Positions 1-11,592 of a DNA stretch of 64,000 bases are shown here, piece by piece. The stretch lies in assembly GCA_028752905.1 (NCBI GenBank), contig JAQNBH010000012.1, positions 27,041,816-27,105,815 of the forward strand. The letters are read 5' to 3'. Below the pieces are notes generated by a model, which was given only the letters and a program-made list of their open reading frames with translations, did not search any database and was not told where the DNA came from. A program made the translations under genes and the position numbers. This stretch comes from Cladorhizidae sp. MBARI D1340-BT2. Lineage: Eukaryota > Porifera > Demospongiae > Poecilosclerida > Cladorhizidae. Every line of letters begins with the position of its first letter. Positions within the stretch are counted from its first letter, which is position 1.

Positions 1-41
1 TACTTGCTATTTATTTTGTTAGAATTGATCGAACAGTCAGA

Positions 42-536
42 ATGTCAAGGAAACAAAATAAAAAGGAGACAATTGCAGACACACGAATAAGTGAATCTGA
101 TTCAGAAGAAGAGGGTGCAGGCAGCCAGCAGTCCTCATCAAATGGCAAGACAGCAGACTCTCAGCTAACACAACCACCAGAATGGATGCAGATGCTAATT
201 TTCATGGACAAGAGTAGAAGAGAGGAGGAAGTTAGAAAAGAGTAATTGAGAGAAGCCAGACGGAAGGAAGAGCAGACAGCCCGAGATAGAATGTACCAGA
301 ATCAGCTGGAAATGCAGGAGAAATGGTGGGAAGAGCTCTTGGAAAGAACAAGAACTGCTCTCGATACATCCGCAGAATCAGTACGCACAACTGGGGAAGT
401 CCGACGAAGAAAAGTAGACCGGTTTCGAACGAAAGAAAAGGATGAAGACGCTGAATCATACTTTTCAGCTTTTGAAGCGTATATGACAACGTCCAGGGAA
501 GACAGAGCAGAGTGGACACGCCACCTCACCCCGCTA
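42..536 (+). pseudogene. Gag N-terminal part of the Gmr1-like element (one nonsense codon)
   Basis: The frame opens at ATG 42 and is interrupted by one TAA at 243-245, after which it continues in the same frame. The product is highly charged, rich in Glu, Arg and Gln, and predicted to be helical. It ends in a stretch (RHLTPLL then TG in the next frame) that matches the usual gag motif before the capsid C-terminal domain. The reading frame then shifts near 537: the downstream frame continues with TGFSCHSAA and LSEETRLDY, as expected for gypsy gag. Gag would form the virus-like particle in the cytoplasm. The stop and shift make this copy defective unless the element uses recoding, for which there is no evidence. 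Confidence 0.75.
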
Positions 537-3088
537 CTGGATTCAGCTGCCATTCAGCTGCCAGCAGAGTCTACATTGGACTAAGTGAGGAAACAAGACT
601 TGACTACGACCAGGTCAGAGCTGCTCTGTTTGATCATTACCGTGTACAGCAGGCGTCTCACAGACAGAGGCTAGACGAACTGAAAAGAAAGGATGGTGAG
701 GCATGGGTAACTATGGGTGAAAGAGCCAGACACCTGTTGAAACTCTGGGCCTCAGACTGCACTACAGTGGATGACGTAATCGAGCTGGTAGCAACCGACT
801 TGGTGATGAAGACCATGCCCAAAGCACTAGCTACTCATGTGAAAGAGCAGAAGAAGAAGATCCTCAGAGAAGCATTGCAGACAGCAGATGAATGGATGAT
901 GAACCGCAACTGGAGCTATGCAGTCTCATCAGAGGCAGATAAATCAGCAAACAGATTCCCCAGACGGGAAGACAGACAGCAGCAGAGCAGAGATGACAGA
1001 GGTGGATGGACTCCAAAAGACAGACACAGAAGAGACAGACCTCAGATACAGAGTCCAAAAGGAGGAGAGAGAAGTTCACCAAAAGAGGCACAGAATGGAG
1101 AACAGTCAGTAAAGCATGGGAAAGGTCAACCCAAATTTGACAAAAGTGGGAAACCAAGATGCTTCCGTTGTAATATGTATGGGCACTATGCCTCTGAGTG
1201 CCATTCAACAGCTGTTTTAGCAAGCTCGAAGTTGGACACAATCAATCTGGTGAAGCCTCTGACCCAACATCAGGAGCTAGCTCTTCTGGATACAGAGATT
1301 GCCAGAAAAGCAACTGTCACCGGACGAATAGGAGAAGTCAACAGCAAAGACATCCTCCTAGATACCGGAGCTGGACAGACGGTGGTACGCCCTGGACTGG
1401 TCAGAGACGAGCAATATCTGGGCAAGACCAAACCTGCCCAAGGATTTGATGGCAGGATACAGAATCTCCCATTGGCAGAGGTGGAGGTAGAGGTTGATGG
1501 AGTCAGTCAACATCTGGAAGTGCTGGTGGCAGACGGACTAGGCCATGACATGCTGCTTGGAAGGGATGTACCTGAGCTATGGGACTTGGGAAAGCGGTTA
1601 TTGTATGACAAAATGATTAACCTAGTAAGAACAAGGAGCATGGAGACTGAGCCACTGAAACAGCTTCCCCAGAACTACCAAGAGCCTGCAGCCAATGATG
1701 AGGAGGCAGAGACTGAAACAGAATGCGAATCAGACGAGGAAGATCAGGATGAGGTAAGGGTTTTTGGTTCACCCAATGCTATAGGTGCCAGACCACTGCC
1801 ATATGAGACACAACCAGCAGATCCCACACCAGACAAAGAAAATGAGACGGAGGTTGATGAATCAGGAGAGGAAGCAGAGGTTGAACAGACAGCTCGGATG
1901 GAACCAGACAACAGTGAGGAAGAGGACTCCCTCAGAGTGAAGCAGAGCCGATCAGCTAGACGTAAGACTAGAGCGGACTACATCCGAGGAAATCCTGGCC
2001 ACCCTCTAGACGTAAGTGCTGAGACCTTCAAACGTGAACAGCAGATGGATGAAACACTCATCCCCATGATGCGGAAAGCAGAAGCAGGAGATGGAGAGTT
2101 TGTACTCAAAGATGAACTACTCTACCGTCTTGCTACAGACAGACTGGGTGTTGAAATGTTACAGCTGTGTGTGCCAAAATCGTGCAGATCACTGGTCTTA
2201 TCCCTAGCTCACCGCCCAGGACATCTCGGAAGAGACAGGACAACCGACAGAATACTAGACGAATATTTTTGCCCAGGAATCTACAATGAAGTGAAGCAGC
2301 TGTGCAAATCGTGTACAGAATGTCAGATGGCAAATAGAAGCAGACAGCCACCAGCACCTTTGAGACCATTAACGGTAATTAATGTTCCATTTACACGTAT
2401 TGCTATGGATATTATCGGGCCATTAACAGTGACAAATGAGGGGAACAAGTTCGCATTGGTGGTGATGGATTTTGCAACCAGATGGCCAGAAGCATTTGCA
2501 ATGAGACAGACTGACAGTGCTACCATAGCTGACGAACTCCTGGTTTTATTCACTAGAGTTGGTGTACCAGAGGAGATCTTGACGGACTGTGGTAAGAACC
2601 TAACTGGAAGATTAATGAGAGAACTGTATAAATTGTTAGGAGTAAGAGGTATCACCACCACACCATACCACCCAGCCACTGACGGAATGGTGGAGAGGTT
2701 TAATGGCAGCCTAAAAGAAATGATCAGAAAGACTAGTAAAAAGTGGAACGGGCAATGGGATCTGGCATTGCCTTTCTTGCTAGGAGAATATCGAAGCTCA
2801 CCAAATGCAACGACTGGATTCACTCCTTCTGAATTATTGTATGGGTGGCAGATCAGAGGACCGCTACAAGCCTTGAGAGGGAGATGGACAGGTAAAAAGA
2901 ATGAGTCTAACAATGTTGTGTTGTATCTGACCACAATCCAGGACAGGCTGGAACAAATCAAGGAACTGTCAGCAGCCAGAGAAGAGAGCCAGAAGGTGGA
3001 TAGCAAGGAAAGATTTGACCTGAAGGCAAGAGAAAGAGAGTTTCAAAAAGGAGAACTCGTGATGGTGAGGACACCAGCGCTGGGTTAA
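537..3088 (+). pseudogene. Gag C-terminus, protease and integrase of the Gmr1-like element
   Basis: The open frame in the track begins at ATG 512 (858 codons), but the coding match starts at the frameshift near 537. Counting residues from 512: a CCHC zinc knuckle (C-x2-C-x4-H-x4-C) at 217-230, the protease active-site DTGA at 284-287 with a later LLGRD segment, an acidic linker around 395-480, the integrase HHCC zinc-binding domain starting at His567 and His571, and the catalytic triad Asp633, Asp692, Glu728 (spacing D-58-D-35-E). The residue after Asp692 is Cys where gypsy integrases usually have Gln. The frame ends in a TAA at 3086-3088; the integrase C-terminal WEGPY motif continues in the same frame just after it, so this is a single nonsense mutation inside integrase. 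Confidence 0.85.
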
Positions 3089-3091
3089 AAA

Positions 3092-4798
3092 ATGCAGACA
3101 GATTGGGAAGGCCCCTACACCATCACTGAGAAGCTGGATGAGACGACCTACCGTATCAGCATGCCGGACCACCCCAGGAGACTTGTGAAGCGACATGTGA
3201 ACTTGATTAAATCATTTGTGTCTCCCACTGCAGGGTGCATGATGGTGGAGTTAGTAGATGACGAGGATTTCGGACCTCAGGAGAAAGAAGGAAGGAAGCA
3301 CTGGCCTTCCTTTGGAGAGAAGCTGTCAGAAGGACAGAGAAACAGAGTGGAGGAGTTGTTAGTCAGATACAGGGATCTTGTGGAAGGGCAACCAGGTCTC
3401 ACAAACCGAGCAGAAATCAGACTGGAGACAGGTGCAGCGTACCCCTTGAGCAAGCCACCCTACCGACTGGATGCAGGCAAGGCTCGGCTAATGGATGATC
3501 CAGTGAGGGAGCTGCTTGAACTTGGCATCATCCGACCATCAATGAGTCCATGGGCATCACCAGCCTTGCTCGTCGCTAAGAAAGATGGCTCAAAGAGACT
3601 CTGCATAGATTATAGAGCTCTAAACAGCATTACCATCTCAGATCCGTTCCCACTCCCTCACATTCCAGAGTTGTTGGATAAACTGGGCAAAGCATCCTTC
3701 ATCTCCACACTCGATTTGGCCAAGGGTTATCATCAGGTACCAATGCATCCGGATTCGATCGCAAAGACAGCATTCATCACTTCCCGCGGGAAATGGGAAT
3801 ATCTGAGGATGCCCTTTGGCTTAAAAAATGCTCCCAGTACCTTTCAAAGGTTGATGAATTCAATAATGGCAGACCTGGCTGACTTTGCAGCTGCCTATAT
3901 TGACGACATTGTGGTTTTCAGCCAGGATTTCGATAGCCACTTGCAGCATCTGGAGACTGTATTTAAAAGACTTACAGAAACTGGACTCAAGCTGAAACCC
4001 AAGAAGTGCACGCTCGCAGCAGGACATTGCCAATACCTGGGACACTCAGTAGGTGAGGGAAAGATTAGGCCATTGCAGGCAAAAGTGAAGGTAGTGTTGC
4101 AGTACTCACCACCCAGGAAGAAGAAGGACATGCGTGCATTTTTAGGCTTGACTAATTATTATCGCCGATTTGTTCCCAATTATGGCTCATTATCAATACC
4201 TCTCAATGAAGCTACAAAAAAGACAGCACCAGACAAGGTTGAGTGGTCAGCAGCCAGAATCAAGGCTTTTGAACAGTTGAAGAAAGCCCTTGCCAGCGAC
4301 CCAGTGCTGGCAAGCCCAGATGAAGAGAAAAGATTCATATTACATACAGATGCCTCAGGTATCGGCATAGGGGCTGTGCTCAGTCAGAATGATGGACAGG
4401 GAGCTGACCAGCCGGTTGCCTATTATTCAAGACGACTCAAACCAGCAGAAACCAGGTACACTGTCACTGAACAGGAATGTCTAGCAGCAGTCGAGGCAGT
4501 CAGACATTTCAGCGTATACCTGAGTGGTGCACCCTTTACTATTGTGACAGACCACCGTAGTCTCCTCTATCTTCATCACATGAAGGATGAAAATGGAAGG
4601 TTGACCCGTTGGGCACTGGCCCTTCAGCCTTACCTGTTTGAGGTAGTCCACAGAGCAGGCACACGACATCAGAATGCCGACGGACTCTCTCGTCAATCTT
4701 GGAGTAGGACTTCGCCCTCCGAAGGGAAAAGAGGGGTGTCACCGGGTGACTTGCCTAACACAGACTTGCAACAACAATCAGCCACTCTGCAGGAGTGA
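3092..4798 (+). pseudogene. Integrase C-terminal tail, reverse transcriptase and RNase H of the Gmr1-like element
   Basis: This 568-codon frame is in phase with the preceding one and begins at an ATG two codons after the nonsense codon. The first 50 residues finish integrase (WEGPY, and HVNLIKSF in the C-terminal domain). Reverse transcriptase follows, with LCIDYRALN near residue 170, the FSTLDL-type motif (ISTLDLAKGYHQ) and the catalytic YIDD at 269-272. RNase H has Asp420 in HTDAS, Glu in TEQECLA, TDHRSL and the C-terminal NADGLSR, so all its acidic residues are present. No chromodomain or envelope follows. Position after integrase is the diagnostic Gmr1 feature. The frame itself is undamaged. 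Confidence 0.85.
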
Positions 4799-5190
4799 AC
4801 CTGTTCCTAATTATTAATTATCACTATTAGTGTTGATAGCATCACAACCACATTAAGTCATTGTTATTATGATGTTCAGTGCATGCATTTCCTTGTAAGG
4901 AGATATCGCCTAGCAGGGCCAGTAGCCTAATTAAGGAAACTGGTTTTACCCTGCAAGGAGAGTCTGCCAGTATTATCATTCTCAGGGTGGTGCTCTACTT
5001 TTAGAGTCTCTCAGTTTTCTGTCTTTTGCTTAATTGTACTTCAGCCATAAAGGTTTTAACTATACTTCTTCTTTGATCAGTCTCAGCCCAGTTCAGTGGT
5101 AGCACAGTAAGCTACCTGGTGGCAGCCCACTTAGTGATAGCTAAACCAGATTCAGCAGCTAGTTCCAGGCGTGTCACAGGACACCCTAGG
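4799..5190 (+). repeat. Probable LTR and/or leader sequence at the 3' side of the Gmr1-like element
   Basis: There is no coding potential between the RNase H stop and the start of unit 1. A TGTAAGG start (about 4893) and a CATAAAGG box (5046-5053) are compatible with a long terminal repeat. A TGGTGGCAGC string at 5117-5126 resembles a tRNA primer-binding site, which would put an LTR end just before it, but primer sites normally follow a 5' LTR, not a 3' LTR. No partner copy is in the window, so the boundaries cannot be fixed. Confidence 0.35.
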
Positions 5191-5348
5191 ACATGCACAT
5201 GATTCATGATTTGTCAGCCAGTGATGGGTCTAGTTTCACACCATGGTCTTGAGAATTAAGATTCAGCAGTTGGGCAGATACAGGCCTGCATGCATGACTG
5301 TGCTTATACACTCTAGCATTCAATCAAGTCAGGAATCACATGCATTTA

Positions 5349-5475
5349 CCCAAAGACACCACTTAGCCTGTACAACCATCAATTAACACTCACCCTTATG
5401 TTAATGTAGGAGACCTCTCACCTCACCCTTATATTGGTATTAACATGTTTGCATAGTACACACTCGTGGGTTATT
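5349..5475 (+). repeat. Left direct repeat flanking the gypsy remnant of U1 (LTR candidate)
   Basis: About 125 bp that are repeated in the same orientation at 7918-8023. Shared landmarks are CACTTAGCCTG, AACACTCACCC, ATGTTAATGT, CCTCTCACCTCAC and a final TTATTTGT. Equivalent left copies lie in U2 (11747-11770 plus 13121-13239, split by a Harbinger relic), U3 (24190-24328), U4 (29917-30050) and, truncated, U5 (38751-38783). Flanking a gypsy remnant, a pair like this suggests LTR pieces, although the ends do not show TG...CA. Confidence 0.5.
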
Positions 5476-5769
5476 TGTGGTGGAAGCATCCTCAAAACAT
5501 GCTCCACAGCAAATCTTTTACCAGCTTCTTCTGGGCTGCTTCAACCAGCTACACAATAGTTACTTAAATCTTTGTCCCTAGCAGTACATAATGTCGCACT
5601 TTTGTTTGGCTTGATAGTTGATGGTGGGAAGCTACTATCAAGCCAAACAAAAGTACTACACAGTGTACTGCTAGGGACAATTAAACAACAATTGTGTAGC
5701 TGGTTGAAACAGCCCAGAAGAAGCTGGTAAAAGATTTGCTGTGCATGTTTAGAGGATATTTCCACCACA
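5476..5769. repeat. Foldback palindrome, U1 copy
   Basis: A long imperfect inverted repeat: arms of about 140 bp start TGTGGTGGAAGCATCCTC and return as its complement, around a short spacer at the GATGGTGGGAAG segment. Any transcript would form a hairpin. Copies occur in U2, U3, U5 and, as one arm only, U6. The symmetry explains why similar open frames appear on both strands here. It resembles a foldback or MITE-type element; no target duplication was recognised. Confidence 0.7.
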
Positions 5770-5809
5770 CATTGCTTTAGCAGTGTCTGTGAGGAACAAA
5801 GACCCAGTC

Positions 5810-7917
5810 ACATACATAAGAGAAAGGTATACCTTTGCTGTCCCACCTGCCATCACTCACATGACTACCTGGTACAGGACTTACTGAATGGCAAGGATGC
5901 AACCATCAAGTTAGACACAGCAGCTTCACACTCTGTGGTTACCAAGACTGCACTTCGGGAAGGCTCTTTGAATTTAACTTGCAAACATAAACATTGACAT
6001 AGGTGGGAGACTGCAAAACTTCAAGGACCTAAGGCTGAAGGCACCTGCTGATATTCTACGGGTCAAGATGCTCCCTTCCTAAACCACTTACTTGAGCCAT
6101 TAGTGAAAGAGAGACTGACGATTTAAACACAAGCTATGTTGGTAAAGACAAGACAAGCTGCAGAGCAAGAGCAACAACACTTGCAGGCTGATGAGATAGC
6201 TACAGTGAACTGAGGAGAAATACTCACACCGTGGGGGGAGTTAGTTGGAAATGACAGCGATATTTTGGTTGACTTGGATCAGAAACCCAGATAAAGCAAA
6301 TGACAAAAATTAAAAGATGCTTAAAAGGCTTTGTCTCTATCCCATCTGTCATTCCTGAGATGAACACATCCTCTAAATTAGAGGAGAACACAACCTCTCA
6401 GTCAGATAAAACTGCACCCACTCGACCAGATGAGAACACACCCTCTCAACCAAATAAGACTGCACTCACTCGACCAGATGAGAATACACCTCTCAACCAG
6501 AGGATAGCGCACACTCTCAAATATATGAGAACACACCCTCTCAATCAGATGAGAGAACAACCTCTAAAATAGTTCGTAAACAAGTCTGTGTTGATGAACA
6601 TGGTTGCCAAACTTTAGTGCTGGGCTACAGAACAACTCATACTTGCACAAAGAGTGAGAATCGCTGAACCAGGGGAACTCGGATTAGTTTTGTGAGGTTG
6701 GATTGTTGTCAAGATGTCGACACGACAAGTTAGACAATGAAATGCACCAACCAGTGTTGCCAGGCAACAGACAACAGCAAGCCATAGCTCACACACTCCA
6801 CATGACTGGTCACCTCGGGTACAACAAAGCCAGACACAGACTGTTGGCCCACTTTTACTGGCCAGGCCTCAGCTGGGATGTGAATAAAGCCTGTCAATCC
6901 TGCACTAAATGCCAGAAGGGAAGTAGACGTCCACAGACCCTGTCTCCACTAATCTCTATGCCAATTATCACAGAATTACTGACTAGGGTACCTTTTGATA
7001 TAGTTGACCCTTTGCCTCACACTAGAGCCGGCAACAAGATCTGTTAACATCCATGCATTTTGCCAGATGGTGATGCTACACTACTCAGGAAAGCTGTTGC
7101 TGAAACTCTTTCTTCTGCTTCGATGGACATATTCTCTCCCCCCAGGAATACCAGCTAAACTACTGACAGATCAGGGCATCAATTTTGTGTCATTCCTGTG
7201 ACAACCTTATATCAGAAACTAGGCATTCACCACATCAAAGTAAGTCCATAGCACCCTCAGACGAACAGTACGTTAAAACGGTTTCATGCCACATTGAAAC
7301 TAATTATTAAGAAGGTCAGTCAACACACCACTGCTGTTCAATCTCTAACAACCATGAGGGAGAACCTGGAACAGATGCAGCACATAGCACCAGTTACATA
7401 CAGAGTGCACATGCATGACAGAAAGAAAAGGCATTGAACTATTCATGTCAACATGATGAAGTCCTGGCACAGTCCAGTGGCATCTGTATTTTATATCACC
7501 TTAACAGATGAAGAAACTCTGCAGTGACTTCTCTTGTCAACCCTATAGGAATCAGATTCAAAAGCTCTCATGGGACCAAACTTAAATGATGGACAGACTT
7601 CACAGCTCCAATGCTTGATGGATACTGCCCCAACAGTTTTCACAAATATCTCTGGGGAAACAACGGCAGTGGGACATGCCATTGAGACCAAGTAAGCCCA
7701 TGGAACCATCTAAGAACACCTGTTCATTTCCAATCCTAATGGTGAGGAAGGATGAAATGGTAAGGATGTGCGTTGATTAGAGCCAATTGAATGCACTGAC
7801 ACACACCGAACAATAGCCAGACAAGACAAGTATTGTTCGCAGATCAGAAGTGACAATTTCCACACACTCTCCTGCTAACTACTCTATACTCCTTAAAGGA
7901 AGGGGTGCGGGCAGAGG
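5810..7917 (+). pseudogene. Remnant of a second gypsy family (protease, integrase, start of reverse transcriptase), U1
   Basis: Strongly decayed. A gag/protease piece at 5825-5990 has a CPTCHHSHDYL motif and the protease active site as LDTAAS. A linker at 6360-6570 encodes repeated PDENTPSQP-like units. Integrase starts near 6780 with the HHCC domain (HMTGHLGYNKAR, CTKCQKG) and an AFDIVDPL-type first catalytic segment, then LTDQG near 7165. The integrase C-terminus VTYRVHM...IHVNMMKSWH lies at 7390-7470. Reverse transcriptase begins near 7690 and stops at a TAG replacing Tyr of the CIDY motif (7771-7786 region). The order protease-integrase-reverse transcriptase is Gmr1-like. About 150 bp of late integrase core, present in U2 and U6, is missing. 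Confidence 0.75.
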
Positions 7918-8023
7918 CCCAAGCCTAACTAGCAACACTTAGCCTGCACAATCATCAATTTACACTCACCCACATGTTAATGTGAGACCTCTCACCTCAC
8001 ACACTAACGACTGGTTTATTTGT
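7918..8023 (+). repeat. Right direct repeat of the gypsy remnant, U1
   Basis: Partner of 5349-5475. It is preceded by a purine-rich run (AAAGGAAGGGGTGCGGGCAGAGG, 7896-7917) that would suit a polypurine tract next to a 3' LTR. Equivalent right copies: U2 16059-16170, U3 27031-27142, U5 41879-41998, U6 58130-58206 plus 60080-60120. Confidence 0.5.
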
Positions 8024-8039
8024 AATTATCTTATTTATG

Positions 8040-8160
8040 TAAATGTAAATGAAATGTGTTGCCAGTGAGTGTAAATGTGTTGCCTTGTTTCTCACCCTGA
8101 TGAAGACGGAGCATTGAGGTAGAAACAGGCAAAAACATAACAAAACACTCATTTAAAAAA
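8040..8160 (-). repeat. Inverted minisatellite monomer and inverted-repeat terminus, U1
   Basis: About one and a half copies of the 21-bp minisatellite monomer in reverse orientation (GTGTTGCCAGTGAGTGTAAA), followed by CCCTGATGAAG, GCATTGAG and AGGCAAAAAC. The reverse complement of this whole stretch aligns with the sequence just left of the minisatellite arrays at 22960-23060 and 37575-37650. Matching copies sit at 16195-16310 (U2), 27165-27290 (U3), 42020-42130 (U5) and 60140-60260 (U6). Confidence 0.6.
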
Positions 8161-8664
8161 TTAATCTAATTAGCACTCAAGAAAAATGGATGTTGCCACT
8201 TCTCCTTCCATTGATTGCTGGAAGCTACTCCCATTGTAAAATCTCCACGAAGACATGAGAAAGCCACAAAGTTCATAACATAGCAATCCCAATGATAAGT
8301 TAGCTTATTCTAGTTACCTAAATTTGGTGAGCACAGTGAAGTTGTTCTTCAGATGCCTCTAGATTTGCTAGTCTGCACATGCGTCTCCTTAATGGCATCT
8401 TTCTTACTGCTGTAAGTAAAGCAGAAGAGGCCATGACTCAATTTCTGTACTCCATTGTTAACTTTACAGAGCAATGTGGAGGGGGAAGGACAAGTGAAGA
8501 GCAAGCACGAGGAAAAGGGATTGAAAAGTTATGCTAATTACAGGCCAGAACATTTCACATGTCCCAGGAGAAATGGAGCTGGTCTGAAGACTTTGGAGGA
8601 CTTTTCTTGAATACCTAACAGAACATCAGATAACCACACTAGCTTTGAAGTCACATGTTCGAGC
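8161..8664 (-). other. Non-coding sequence downstream of the U1 death-domain gene
   Basis: This stretch lies on the 3' side of the minus-strand death-domain gene and is conserved in U2, U3, U5 and U6. It may contain 3' untranslated sequence. In other units a 57-58-codon frame from the last exon extends into it; in U1 that frame is cut by a one-base difference near 8680. Confidence 0.4.
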
Positions 8665-10092
8665 CTATATGGAGCTTTTTCTTCCTGATGAGTTTATGCC
8701 GAGTATTGAACCTGTGAATTAACATATTTTAAGAGTCTTTATCTATAATTACTTCAATACAAACTACGCACCTGCTAAGAAGCATTTACGCATTTGAATC
8801 GTGCGAATATGGTCGAGCAGTTCCAAAAGTGTTAAAGATTGTTCTACCTTAAGTAATATCTAGATATATAAGAACTATGTTTAACAGCAAATATATATAC
8901 ACTGGTATAAAAGAAGATAAACAAGACTGTGCCCATGTAGACTAAGGGTGAGCACCCTTTACCACTTAAAATATACACACCAACACAACCAGCTAGACCT
9001 ACCTTTGTTGATTAAGATGGAAATAATGTCTTCAGCACATTTCTCAGAATCTCCCTCCACACATACTTGAAGAAGATTCCTGTAAGTCTTTGGATAACGA
9101 GATTTAGATCTCCAACGATCCAGAAGAGCCCACCTGTAAATAGTGTGCATCTATAAAACCAAATCCACAGTTCACACATTTAGCATTGTAGTACCTTTGT
9201 AGACCATGACTGTGTGTGGTCATTATGTGCTGGACGTCTGACGAGTTCAGTCCTAGAAGATACGGCTGATCTTCCAAACAAAACAGTCTTGCAGAAATTC
9301 GACCTAGGTCTACGTCTGACATTATCTCATCATCTAGGTAACCACGGTTGCACTTGGTAACTTTGCCCAGCAGTTCCTCGTATTTCTACAACAATAACTA
9401 AAATAACAACAGAAACAACTAATTTAGCATGAAGATCATGGCTTCATAGAGACATTTTAGTTGCTGGGAAGAGTGGGAATGAGTGTCGAGCCTGGAATTG
9501 TTCATAGCTATCCTTACTACATGGACCCATTAGTCTGATTTTTGTTTAGACAAAGTTTAAGTCTTCGAAATAGATAAGTAACACTAACCTGGCTAGGCTC
9601 CGGTGAATCACAATTGAAGGACTTGAACTGACTTCAGCAGCTTTTAGTGCAATTTTGACAAATTCAAAGAGTAAAATCTTGGGAATGTATTATACATGTT
9701 GTCTACTTAATTGCCAAGTTCATTAACTGCACTAACATTAGCTGCAAAACAAATAGTGAATGCATACAATATACCTATTATGACATCACAATTTTTTTAA
9801 TCCTTGTGGTGTAGGTGGGAGGTGGGGTAATCCCTGATCCCCTGACTCCCTGTGAAACTATGACAGCCGGTTTTGCTAACCTTTGCCTTGATGCTACTTG
9901 AGAATGCAGTGATGGCAGCTGTTTCTTCATTAGTTCTTCCAGTAACATCTGCAGTAACAACAGCTAGTCAATGAGTGGATTATTTGTGTGAGTGCATCAA
10001 TGGAAGGTTTTATTTACTACACTACTACTAAACATACCAAGCAAGTGTATATCCACAAGTGAACCATAAACTCTGGTTGTCTATCACCACTT
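8665..10092 (-). CDS. Death-domain gene, U1 copy (six 3' exons, open; 5' end not found)
   Basis: Exons on the minus strand: z 10038-10092, a 9881-9948, b 9589-9631, c 9195-9385, d 9003-9133, e 8665-8711. All junctions have AG acceptors and GT donors and the phases agree, giving about 175 residues without a stop. Exons c and d join as GLQR/WALLDRW and make one death domain: DVDLGRISARL, YLLGLN, DVQHI, then W-x3-RW, TYRNLL and an amphipathic end (CAEDIISIL). Death domains are six-helix bundles that self-associate in apoptotic or innate-immune signalling in the cytoplasm. The sequence before c is short and unrecognised. Exon z begins at an acceptor, so upstream exons must exist or be lost. Exon e reads to a stop after about 15 residues. 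Expression is not shown; a pseudogene is possible. Confidence 0.65.
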
Positions 10093-11036
10093 CTAACCAA
10101 ACCAGCAAGAAAATCAGAGCTTAGAAACAACTGAGTCATTACTAAACAAATAATGCACACACATTGAATCTTCTACCATGTAAATGAATGCTTTGCATTA
10201 TTTATTAGACAGGAGCAGAAAGCTATACTTCTGTTACATGAGCCACATGAATATGGAGTAACTCTCATAAGCCAGACAAATAAGAAGCCACTATCATGAG
10301 TCATACTAAGAATTGCTGAGCCACACCAGGCAGTGTTTGCTGGAAAGCATAGGTGCCTGTGCAGCTTTCTTTATAACAATAAATGGTAATAAGTAAGAAA
10401 GAGAACCTTCAAGAATGCAGTTGCGATTTTCAGCCATTTTTAGAGGTTGAACACCTCTGCAAACAATACTTATGTAATAGTAAATATACCCATAAGCCCT
10501 AGTCCTTGTGGTAGACTAACCCAGCATCATCTCCAACATTAGGTCCGCCATACCTCTATTCACAGCCCTAGCTTTAGACTGTGGTTTTATACCAGTCCCG
10601 TCAGACATTCCTATATCCATAACTCAAATCCCAAACAACTCGTACCCAGCTAGTCCAGCCCCCAGATCCAGCTCTAGATAGCTATACACACAAACATCCC
10701 TACACTGGACATCCCCATACTCCTAGGCTGACACTATAATGCCACACATGTCCTTCACTCTCCACAATAGACAGACCCAAACCAGAACAGCATCAAAGAA
10801 AAGAGGAACAAAATGGCTGAGCAGAACAGAGCAAAGGACATTGCACACACCATATATAGCAATACAACATTCAAAATTAAGTGTCAGGACTGCATTTATC
10901 CAGTTTTACACAAAAAAATAATTTTTTTCTCAGTTTTCAGTCTTCTCTTCTAGTCCTATTATACTTCTAGTATTATGATCCACATCACCACATTATATCT
11001 CTGTCAATCACCATTCACCATTTCACATGGACCAAT
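10093..11036. other. Conserved non-coding block upstream of the U1 death-domain gene (truncated)
   Basis: Homologous to 18271-19760, 33039-34468, 48243-49589 and 62134-63575. A possible splice acceptor (minus strand, TTGTTTGCAG/AGGTG) near 10457 is kept in several units, but the sequence after it is not open in a common frame. No gene is supported. The block is cut at 11036 by the minisatellite. Confidence 0.5.
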
Positions 11037-11592
11037 CGCACTGGCAACACATTTATACTCACTGGCAACACATTTATACTCACTGGCAACACATTTATAC
11101 TCACTGGCAACACATTTATGCTCACTGGCAACACATTTATACTCACTGCAACACATTTATACTAATTGGTAACACATTTATACTCACTGGCAACACATTT
11201 ATACTCACTGGCAACACATTTATACTCACTGGTAACACATTTATGCTCACTGGCAACACATTTATACTCACTGGCAACACATTTATACTCACTGGCAACA
11301 CATTTATACTCACTGGCAACACATTTATACTCACTGGTAACACATTTATGCTCACTGGCAACACATTTATACTCACTGGCAACACATTTATACTCACTGG
11401 CAACACATTTATACTCACTGGCAACACATTTATGCTCACTGGCAACACATTTATACTCACTGCAACACATTTATACTAATTGGTAACACATTTATACTCA
11501 TTGGCAACACATTTATACTCACTGGCAACACATTTATACACACTGGCAACATATTTATACTAATTGGCAACACATTTATACTCACAGGCAAC
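11037..11592 (+). repeat. 21-bp minisatellite array 1 (about 26 copies)
   Basis: Direct tandem repeats of CTGGCAACACATTTATACTCA with few variants (GGT for GGC, ATG for ATA). Because 21 is a multiple of three, translation frames stay open and give repetitive peptides that are not real proteins. The array ends in the common leader ACAGGCAACATGTGTCAC that begins U2. Confidence 0.95.

Larger units (their letters stand above)
1..5190 (+). mobile_element. Gmr1-like Ty3/gypsy LTR retrotransposon, nearly full internal region
   Basis: The internal region encodes, in order, gag, a zinc knuckle, aspartic protease, integrase, reverse transcriptase and RNase H. Integrase before reverse transcriptase is the Ty1/copia order, but the protein sequences are Ty3/gypsy in type; this combination defines the Gmr1 group of animal gypsy elements. 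Lesions seen: an in-frame TAA at 243-245, a one-base frameshift near 537 and an in-frame TAA at 3086-3088. The 5' LTR lies left of the window. Unit 1 of the tandem array begins about 5190-5200, so the element ends near there. Apart from three point lesions it is far better preserved than the second gypsy family found in the array, so it is probably a younger insertion. Confidence 0.85.
5195..11036 (+). repeat. Composite unit U1 (head-to-tail array)
   Basis: First of six diverged copies. It starts inside the unit leader (ATTCATGATTTGTCAGCC) without a minisatellite because the Gmr1-like element abuts it. It contains a direct repeat, foldback palindrome, gypsy remnant, second direct repeat, inverted minisatellite monomer and death-domain gene. 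It ends at 11036 within the 5' block: the sequence ACATGGACCAATCGCA, which runs on in U2, U4 and U6, is here joined directly to minisatellite. That join has deleted the end of the 5' block, the CA-rich tract and the pre-array block. Confidence 0.8.

Noticed and set aside
5541..5768. 75-codon minus frame in the foldback, with relatives at 24408-24620 and 38837-39103
   Set aside because: It arises from the palindrome's symmetry, is present in mirrored form on the other strand, and has no protein-family features.
11027..11486. Long open frames in several frames on both strands of the minisatellite arrays (also 23013-24028 and 37623-38680, up to 289 codons)
   Set aside because: The 21-bp monomer is a multiple of three, so any stop-free frame stays open; the peptides are seven-residue repeats without any gene signal.
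11037..11592. Regular direct repeats that could suggest a CRISPR array
   Set aside because: There are no unique spacers, the units are contiguous 21-mers, and the context is eukaryotic.
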